Position numbers and translations under genes: made by a program
The notes under the pieces: generated by a model
The model's input: only the letters and a program-made list of their open reading frames with translations
What the model was told of the DNA's origin: nothing
Database searches by the model: none
Part shown: positions 1 through 4,888 of the stretch, piece after piece
How positions within the stretch are numbered: position 1 is the first letter of the stretch
How the letters are laid out: each line of letters starts with the position of its first letter
From: Firmicutes bacterium CAG:110
Lineage (GTDB): Bacteria > Bacillota > Clostridia > Oscillospirales > Oscillospiraceae
Assembly (NCBI GenBank): GCA_000434635.1
Contig: HF988067.1
Coordinates: 29,565 to 37,479, forward strand
Reading direction: 5' to 3'
Length of the DNA stretch: 7,915 nucleotides

Positions 1-726
1 CATTACAAACGGCTGGAAAAGGTGTCCGATCTGATGCAGATTCCGTGGAAACGGGCGCTGAATGTGAACGAGGCGCTGAAAGCCGTCCGGGAAGGGAAGA
101 TCGCCATTGCGCTGATGGGATCGAGGTCGGTGTTTCCGGGAGGAAACCACTTCATCGTCCTGACCGGCGTCACTGAGGACGGAAAAATTTGGGTGCTTGA
201 CCCGGATGACAGGGACTACAGTGCGTGGGGCGTGGGCGAGCTGCTGGAAAACGGCTTCCCCGACGGCAAGCTGATCGCGGGTTATGAGGGCGCATGGATC
301 TACGACAAGACGCAGATGCCGGAAGAACCGTTCATCTACGAACCGGAACCGGCGCCCGAGGAATCCCGCTACCCCGGTCTGGAACTGACGGACGCGGAGA
401 TCAAGCTGATGGCCGACCTGATTTTCATGGAAGCCCAGAGCGAGCCCTTTGAAGGCCAGCAGGCGGTGGCCGAGGTGATCTTCAACCGTCTGAAATCCGG
501 AAATTTCCAGTCTTCCATCAACAGCATCATATATGCAAAGGATCAGTTCGCGGCGGTGAAAAACCTGTATTTGGCGAAGCCCACGGACACCCAGTACAAG
601 GCCATCGAACGGGCGTTGAACGGGCCGTACGTGCTGCCCGAGGATGTGGTTTTCTACGCGAAATTCGCCGTGAACAAGAAGATATGGGGGACGATCGGTT
701 CTCATATCTTCTGCTACAGCTATTAG
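1..726 (+). CDS. C39-like peptidase / SleB-type cell wall hydrolase fusion (5' end missing)
   Basis: The reading frame is open from base 1, so the gene begins upstream. The first in-frame GTG (22) has no properly spaced ribosome binding site and would cut a domain in two. Residues are numbered from that GTG. Residues 1 to about 95 resemble the C-terminal half of a C39-like cysteine peptidase (Peptidase_C39_2 type): GNHFIVLTG supplies the catalytic His (H43) and WVLDPDD the likely Asp (D60). The catalytic Cys would lie upstream of the window. A Glu/Pro-rich linker (about 100-118) leads to a SleB-like Hydrolase_2 domain (about 123-234), with MEAQSEPFEGQQAVAEV carrying the probable catalytic Glu (E137), then NRLKS and DQFAAV. 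SleB relatives cleave peptidoglycan, including spore cortex. Export and a role in the wall are inferred, because the N-terminus with any signal peptide is not visible. The domain calls are fairly safe; the natural substrate is not known. Confidence 0.8.
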   Translation, partial: HYKRLEKVSDLMQIPWKRALNVNEALKAVREGKIAIALMGSRSVFPGGNHFIVLTGVTEDGKIWVLDPDDRDYSAWGVGELLENGFPDGKLIAGYEGAWIYDKTQMPEEPFIYEPEPAPEESRYPGLELTDAEIKLMADLIFMEAQSEPFEGQQAVAEVIFNRLKSGNFQSSINSIIYAKDQFAAVKNLYLAKPTDTQYKAIERALNGPYVLPEDVVFYAKFAVNKKIWGTIGSHIFCYSY

Positions 727-751
727 GGTTTTCAGATAGACCCAAACAATT

Positions 752-760
752 AAGGAGGTG
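752..760 (+). promoter_or_regulatory. Ribosome binding site of the metallophosphoesterase gene
   Basis: AAGGAGGTG is a near-perfect Shine-Dalgarno sequence ending 4 bases before the ATG at 765. It decides the start: an in-frame upstream start at 684 would overlap the previous gene, lacks such a site, and adds 27 residues with no family resemblance. Confidence 0.85.
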
Positions 761-764
761 TTCC

Positions 765-1454
765 ATGGCTCTGTACGCCATCGGCGACCTGCATCTTTGT
801 CTGGGCGCACCGAAGCCCATGGACATTTTCGGCGGCGCATGGGTTGGTTACATGGACAAGCTCAGAGACGGCCTGTCCGTTATCCGGCCGGAGGATACCA
901 CGGTTCTGCTGGGGGATTTGAGCTGGGCGTTGGACTTGTCCGGCGCGAAGGCGGATTTTGCGTGGATCAACGCCATTCCCGGACGAAAGATCATTCTAAA
1001 GGGAAATCACGACTATTGGTGGAGCACGGCGGCGAAATTCCGGAAGTTCTGTGAGGAAAACGGCTTTGGAAACCTGAATCTTCTGAACAACAACTGCTAT
1101 GAATATGAGGGCGTCGCCATCTGCGGCACCCGGGGATGGTTTTATGAGGAAGACCGTTCCGGCGAGCATGACGAAAAAGTGTTCAAGCGGGAGCTGCTGC
1201 GGCTGGAAGCCTCACTGAAGGCGGCGGGGGATATGCGGAAGATGGTTTTCCTCCACTATCCGCCACGGTACCGTGGATACGAATGTCCGGAAATTTTGCA
1301 GCTTCTGGAAAAATACGGCGTCAGCCGCTGCTTTTACGGCCATCTCCACGGGGGAAGTCACGCCCTTGCCATGGAAGGACTGTGGGACGGTGTGGATTTC
1401 CGGCTGGTCGCGGCGGATTATACCGGTTTCCGGCCTTACAAGGTCATTCCGTAG
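765..1454 (+). CDS. Calcineurin-like metallophosphoesterase
   Basis: A 229-residue cytoplasmic protein with no signal peptide or membrane segment. It shows the full metallophosphoesterase metal-ligand series in order: GDLH (D8, H10), GDLSWA (D51), GNHDYWW (N81, H82, D83), the His of FLHYPP (H164) and GHLHGG (H193, H195). These ligands normally hold two metal ions that hydrolyse a phosphate mono- or diester. The short length, the DxH motif at the very N-terminus and the GNHDYWW signature resemble the predicted phosphohydrolases of COG1768, whose substrate is not established as far as I know. It starts 38 bases after the upstream hydrolase gene stops, so the two may share a transcript. It precedes the tig promoter and is probably not part of the tig unit. 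Arginine is coded mostly by CGG (9 of 14), unlike tig. The fold and metal chemistry are near certain; the substrate is unknown. Confidence 0.9.
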   Translation: MALYAIGDLHLCLGAPKPMDIFGGAWVGYMDKLRDGLSVIRPEDTTVLLGDLSWALDLSGAKADFAWINAIPGRKIILKGNHDYWWSTAAKFRKFCEENGFGNLNLLNNNCYEYEGVAICGTRGWFYEEDRSGEHDEKVFKRELLRLEASLKAAGDMRKMVFLHYPPRYRGYECPEILQLLEKYGVSRCFYGHLHGGSHALAMEGLWDGVDFRLVAADYTGFRPYKVIP

Positions 1455-1486
1455 CGCAATTATTCAAAACTTTTTTCATAAAAGTG

Positions 1487-1515
1487 TGGACAATTCCTTG
1501 TTTTTCTGATAGAAT
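1487..1515 (+). promoter_or_regulatory. Sigma-A-type promoter for tig
   Basis: TGGACA (1487-1492, one mismatch to TTGACA) and TAGAAT (1510-1515, one mismatch to TATAAT) are separated by exactly 17 bases. The site lies in the only long AT-rich gap of the window (1455-1581). Transcription would start near 1522, giving a leader of about 60 bases that ends in AGGAGGA (1566-1572), 9 bases before the tig ATG. I see no CtsR-type GGTCAAA tandem operator and no CIRCE element here, so heat-shock control of this promoter is not supported by the sequence. Beyond this promoter the gap holds only a short AT-rich inverted repeat (1469-1485) and weak leader folding around 1542-1560. Confidence 0.75.
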
Positions 1516-1581
1516 ATATCGGCTGTACAATTATAAATAAATGGTCTCGGTCACGGGAACCAATTAGGAGGATTACTTACA

Positions 1582-2883
1582 ATGAACGTTAAGAGCATCG
1601 AAAGAAAAGGCAACGAGGCTACCGTCGTTGTCGAAATCGACAAGGAACTGATGGAGTCCGGTGTCAACAAGGCTTACATGAAGGCCCGCAAGAGCATCCA
1701 GCTCCCCGGCTTCCGTAAGGGCAAGGCTCCCAGAAAGATGATCGAGGCCATGTATGGCGCCCACGTTTTCTACGAAGACGGTCTGGAAGAGATTTTCCCC
1801 GAGATCTATGACTTCGCCATTGCCAAGCAGGATTTCAAGGCCGTCGGCCGTCCCAACCTGACTGATATGCAGATCGGCGACGACAATATCGTTACCCTGA
1901 CCCTGACCACCGAGGTCTACCCCGAGGTCACTCTGGGCCAGTACAAGGGTCTGGAAGTGGAGAAGGAGGAGGTTAACGTCACCGACGAGCAGGTGCAGGC
2001 CGAGCTGGATCGGATGGCGCAGAATGTCGCTTCCACCGAGACCGTGGAGCGTCCCGCCAAGATGGGCGACACCGCCAACATCGACTTCGAGGGCTTCGAT
2101 AATGGCGTACCCTTCGAGGGCGGCAAGGGCGACAACTTTGACCTGAAGCTGGGTTCCGGTCAGTTCGTTCCCGGCTTTGAGGAGCAGATCGTCGGCATGA
2201 GCGCCGGTGAGGAGAAGGACATCGACATCACCTTCCCCGAGGACTACCACAAGGAGCTGGCCGGTAAGGCCGTCGTTTTCCACGTCAAGCTGAACAAGGT
2301 CACCGAGACCATCGTTCCCGAGCAGGACGACGAGTTTGCCAAGGACGTTTCCGAGTTCGATACGCTGGACGAGCTGAAGGCCGACATCCGTGCCAAGGCT
2401 CTGGAAAACGCCCAGAAGCAGGCTGACAGCGCCTTTGAGCAGGCCGCTGTGGACAAGGCTGCCGAGAATACCACCGTGGATATGCCCAAGGCGCTGGTGG
2501 AGAACGAGCTGGACATCCAGATGGAGCGTTTCGGCTATCAGCTGCAGATGAGCGGCTACTCCATGGAGCAGTACGCCAAGATGATGGGCGGCGACGTCAG
2601 CACCATGCGCAACGCTTTCCGTCCCGCCGCTGAGAAGCAGGCGAAGATCTCCGTCACTCTGGAGAAGATCGCCGAGGTTGAGGGCATCACTGCTTCCGAC
2701 GAGGATATCGAGGCGGAATTCAAGTCTCTGGCCGAGCAGTACGAGCTGGAAGTGGACAAGGTCAAGGAAATGGTTCCCATGGACGAGCTGACCGGCAGCA
2801 TCAAGACCCGCAAGGCGATCAAGGTCATCGTGGACAGCGCCGTTCCCGTAGCCCCCAAGGCCGAGGAGAAGACCGAGGAATAA
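1582..2883 (+). CDS. tig: Trigger factor (ribosome-associated chaperone, FKBP-type PPIase)
   Basis: A 433-residue protein, the usual trigger factor length. Three domains are visible. Residues 1 to about 120 form the ribosome-binding domain, with the signature loop GFRKGKAP (43-50) that docks on ribosomal protein L23 at the exit tunnel. Residues about 160-243 form the FKBP-type peptidyl-prolyl isomerase domain, with DTANIDFEGF, the LGSGQFVPGFE segment and FPEDY. Residues about 255-420 form the SurA-like chaperone arms, followed by a short charged Lys/Glu tail. It shields nascent chains in the cytosol before release to other chaperones. The ATG is set by AGGAGGA at 1566-1572, and the gene is the first behind the promoter at 1487-1515. 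Its codon choice looks tuned for high expression: arginine is CGT or CGC in 9 of 12 cases and CGG only once, in contrast to the genes around it. Confidence 0.98.
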   Translation: MNVKSIERKGNEATVVVEIDKELMESGVNKAYMKARKSIQLPGFRKGKAPRKMIEAMYGAHVFYEDGLEEIFPEIYDFAIAKQDFKAVGRPNLTDMQIGDDNIVTLTLTTEVYPEVTLGQYKGLEVEKEEVNVTDEQVQAELDRMAQNVASTETVERPAKMGDTANIDFEGFDNGVPFEGGKGDNFDLKLGSGQFVPGFEEQIVGMSAGEEKDIDITFPEDYHKELAGKAVVFHVKLNKVTETIVPEQDDEFAKDVSEFDTLDELKADIRAKALENAQKQADSAFEQAAVDKAAENTTVDMPKALVENELDIQMERFGYQLQMSGYSMEQYAKMMGGDVSTMRNAFRPAAEKQAKISVTLEKIAEVEGITASDEDIEAEFKSLAEQYELEVDKVKEMVPMDELTGSIKTRKAIKVIVDSAVPVAPKAEEKTEE

Positions 2884-2924
2884 TCCTTAGATAGGAATAA
2901 CCTTTCCCTGCGATGGTTAGAATG

Positions 2925-2945
2925 TTTCAAACCCCTGAAAGGAGA
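2925..2945 (+). other. Small hairpin at the clpP ribosome binding site
   Basis: TTTCA (2925-2929) and TGAAA (2936-2940) can form a 5-base-pair stem with a 6-base loop. The right arm runs into the clpP Shine-Dalgarno AAAGGAGA (2938-2945). It lies in the 69-base tig-clpP gap, which holds no convincing promoter or terminator, so clpP is probably read from the tig promoter. The stem is short and may be chance. Confidence 0.25.
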
Positions 2946-2952
2946 CATTACC

Positions 2953-3534
2953 ATGAGTTTAGTTCCCTATGTTGTTGAGCAGACCAGCCGCGGCGAGCGC
3001 AGCTATGACATTTTCTCCCGTCTGCTGAACGACCGCATCGTGTTCCTGTCCGAAGAAGTCAACGACACCACTGCAAGTCTGGTGGTTGCCCAGCTGCTTT
3101 ATCTGGAAGCCCAGGATCCGGACAAGGACATTCAGTTCTATATCAACAGCCCCGGCGGCAGCGTCACCGCAGGTATGGCCATCTACGACACCATGCAGTA
3201 CATTAAGTGCGATGTCGCGACCATCTGCGTCGGTCTGGCGGCTTCTATGGGCGCGTTTCTGCTGAGCGCCGGCGCCAAGGGCAAGCGTATGGCGCTGCCC
3301 AATTCCGAGATCATGATCCACCAGCCCTCCGCGGGTACCCAGGGTCAGATCACGGATATGGCTATCCACCTGAAGCGTCTGGAAACCGTCAAGACGCGGA
3401 TGAACCGCATTCTTGCCGAGAACACCGGCCGGTCCATCGAAGAAGTCACCGCCGCCTGCGAGCGTGACAATTTCATGACCGCAGAGGAAGCCAGGGCTTT
3501 CGGCCTGATCGACCGGGTGCTGGATCATCATTAA
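2953..3534 (+). CDS. clpP: ATP-dependent Clp protease, proteolytic subunit
   Basis: A 193-residue serine peptidase, the standard ClpP length, that assembles into a double-heptamer chamber and needs ClpX, or another Clp ATPase, to admit substrates. The catalytic triad is complete: Ser98 in GLAASMGAF, His123 in MIHQP and Asp172 in ERDNFM, at the positions expected for the family. The SPGGSV motif (66-71) shapes the oxyanion hole. The protein begins directly with SLVPYVVEQTSRGERSYDIFSRLL, typical of the mature N-terminus, so little or no propeptide is present. AAAGGAGA at 2938-2945 sets the ATG. clpX starts 31 bases after the stop, so the two partner subunits are very likely made from one message. 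Codon use resembles tig, consistent with strong expression. Confidence 0.98.
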   Translation: MSLVPYVVEQTSRGERSYDIFSRLLNDRIVFLSEEVNDTTASLVVAQLLYLEAQDPDKDIQFYINSPGGSVTAGMAIYDTMQYIKCDVATICVGLAASMGAFLLSAGAKGKRMALPNSEIMIHQPSAGTQGQITDMAIHLKRLETVKTRMNRILAENTGRSIEEVTAACERDNFMTAEEARAFGLIDRVLDHH

Positions 3535-3565
3535 AACAATTCATTAGAAACGAGGTACCGGTGTC

Positions 3566-4825
3566 ATGGCAAAGAACACTGAGCAGCCGCCGATTCGCTG
3601 CAGCTTCTGCGGAAAGCGGGAGAATCAGGTATCACGGCTGATTGCCGGTCCTGGGGTGTATATCTGCAGCGACTGTGTCGCTGCCTGCAGCGATCTTCTG
3701 CGGCAGGAAATGGATACGGGCAGCGGCCTGAACGCCCCCGACAAGCTGCCCACACCCGTAGAGATCAAGTCCTTCATGGATAATTACGTCGTGGGGCAGG
3801 ACGAAGCGAAGGTCGCCCTGTCCGTCGCGGTGTACAACCATTATAAGCGTATCTATTTCGGCGCGGATTCCGATGTGGAGCTTCAGAAGAGCAACATTCT
3901 GCTCATTGGGCCAACGGGCAGCGGCAAGACCCTCTTTGCCCAGACGCTGGCGAAAATTCTGAACGTTCCCTTTGCCATCGCGGATGCCACTACGCTGACT
4001 GAGGCCGGATATGTGGGCGACGATGTGGAGAACATTCTGCTTCGTCTCCTGCAGGCCGCCGATTTTGACGTGGAGCTGGCGGAACGGGGCATTATCTACA
4101 TCGACGAAATGGACAAAATCGCCCGCAAGAGCGAAAATACCTCCATCACCCGGGACGTTTCCGGCGAGGGTGTGCAGCAGGCGCTTCTGAAAATTCTGGA
4201 AGGCACCGTTGCCAATGTTCCGCCTCAGGGCGGCAGGAAGCATCCTCAGCAGGAAATGATTCAGGTGGACACCACCAACATCCTCTTTATCTGCGGCGGC
4301 GCGTTCGACGGTCTGGACAAGATCATCGAAAAGCGCACCGATAAGAGCGCCATCGGCTTTGATTCCCCCGTACAGAGCAAGAGCAAGCGGGATGTGGGTA
4401 CATTGTTCACCCAGGTGGAGCCTCACGATCTGCTGAAATTCGGCATCATCCCCGAGCTTGTGGGACGAATGCCGGTGATCACCACGTTGCGCAGCCTGTC
4501 CCGGGACGATCTGGTGCGGATTCTCGTGGAGCCGAAGAATGCCCTGACAAAGCAGTATCAGAAGCTGCTGGAAATGGACGGCGTGGCGCTGGAGATCCAG
4601 CCGGAAGCCCTTCAGGCCATTGCCCAGAAGGCGCTAGACCGTCAGATCGGCGCGAGAGGACTTCGGGCGATCATGGAGAAGATCATGACGAAGATCATGT
4701 TTCTGATTCCCTCCGATCTGTCCATCCAGAAGGTCATCATCACCCCCGAAGCCGTCGAGGGTGCCGACCCCGGCATCGTGCGGGACACCGCCCATCCCAG
4801 AGAAAAAATCTCCGGGCGCAAATAA
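3566..4825 (+). CDS. clpX: ATP-dependent Clp protease, ATP-binding subunit ClpX
   Basis: A 419-residue AAA+ unfoldase that forms a hexamer on ClpP. The N-terminal zinc-binding domain uses Cys12, Cys15, Cys34 and Cys37 (RCSFC and ICSDC). The AAA+ core shows Walker A GPTGSGKT (115-122), the pore-loop GYVG (148-151) that grips substrate, Walker B IIYIDE (176-181), the RKH pore loop (224-226), the arginine finger in ELVGRMP (R301) and the sensor II motif GARGLR (362-367). The IGF loop (263-265) is the docking tripeptide for ClpP hydrophobic pockets, so this ClpX should work with the adjacent clpP product. The start is supported by GAGGT at 3552-3556, a weaker ribosome binding site than those of the neighbours. 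Near the C-terminus an in-frame 12-base near-repeat codes IMEK-IMTK-IMFL. A strong terminator follows 15 bases after the stop. Confidence 0.98.
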   Translation: MAKNTEQPPIRCSFCGKRENQVSRLIAGPGVYICSDCVAACSDLLRQEMDTGSGLNAPDKLPTPVEIKSFMDNYVVGQDEAKVALSVAVYNHYKRIYFGADSDVELQKSNILLIGPTGSGKTLFAQTLAKILNVPFAIADATTLTEAGYVGDDVENILLRLLQAADFDVELAERGIIYIDEMDKIARKSENTSITRDVSGEGVQQALLKILEGTVANVPPQGGRKHPQQEMIQVDTTNILFICGGAFDGLDKIIEKRTDKSAIGFDSPVQSKSKRDVGTLFTQVEPHDLLKFGIIPELVGRMPVITTLRSLSRDDLVRILVEPKNALTKQYQKLLEMDGVALEIQPEALQAIAQKALDRQIGARGLRAIMEKIMTKIMFLIPSDLSIQKVIITPEAVEGADPGIVRDTAHPREKISGRK

Positions 4826-4840
4826 TATCTCTATTCTTCC

Positions 4841-4869
4841 AAGGGGGTAGTTTTTCTACCCCCTTTTTT
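4841..4869 (+). terminator. Intrinsic terminator between clpX and lon
   Basis: AAGGGGGTAG (4841-4850) and CTACCCCCTT (4856-4865) form a perfect 10-base-pair stem with a TTTTT loop, followed by TTTT (a 6-T run if the stem is counted as 8 pairs). This is a textbook Rho-independent terminator for the tig-clpP-clpX transcript. It ends only 19 bases before the lon start codon, so lon must rely on read-through or on a promoter inside clpX. I found no convincing promoter in the last 160 bases of clpX or in the gap. Confidence 0.88.
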
Positions 4870-4881
4870 CAAAAAGGAGGG
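4859..4881 (+). promoter_or_regulatory. Possible alternative hairpin masking the lon ribosome binding site
   Basis: The CCCCC plus T run of the terminator 3' arm (4859-4867) can instead pair with the downstream AAAAGGAGGG (4872-4881). This gives about 9 pairs with one bulged A (4878) and a TTCA loop. It would bury the lon Shine-Dalgarno sequence (GGAGGG, 4876-4881). The two folds share the CCCCC bases and exclude each other. The pairing is seen directly; any regulatory use is inference. Confidence 0.4.
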
Positions 4882-4888
4882 AAGAACT

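Noticed and set aside
684..764. Upstream in-frame start for the metallophosphoesterase
   Set aside because: It would overlap the preceding gene and add residues unlike the family, while the ATG at 765 has an excellent ribosome binding site and places the GDLH motif correctly.
1469..1485. Inverted repeat ACTTTT / AAAAGT after the metallophosphoesterase gene as a terminator
   Set aside because: The stem is only 6 AT pairs and no T run follows it, so it is unlikely to stop transcription.
1542..1555. GGTCTCGGTCAC in the tig leader as a CtsR-type operator
   Set aside because: The two GGTC units are 6 bases apart, whereas the CtsR heptad repeats have a 10-base period, and the AAA parts are missing.
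1573..2283. Long minus-strand open frame (236 codons) opposite tig
   Set aside because: It is the mirror of a strongly biased coding sequence (few T-first-position codons in tig mean few stops opposite). The translation is a low-complexity run of Leu, Val and Gly with no family resemblance.
2898..2919. TAACC / GGTTA inverted repeat after tig as a terminator or operator
   Set aside because: Five pairs around a 12-base loop and no T tract; easily chance.
2918..2923. TAGAAT as a -10 box for a clpP promoter
   Set aside because: No sequence like TTGACA is found 16-18 bases upstream, so it is not supported as a promoter.
2959..3531. Minus-strand open frame (190 codons) covering almost all of clpP
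   Set aside because: The sense strand encodes an intact ClpP with a complete catalytic triad, and the antisense product has no recognisable motif. It is a shadow.
4669..4704. Three 12-base near-repeats beginning GATCATG near the end of clpX
   Set aside because: They are in frame and code IMEK-IMTK-IMFL in a helix of ClpX where similar residues are normal; there is no sign of a mobile or regulatory repeat.
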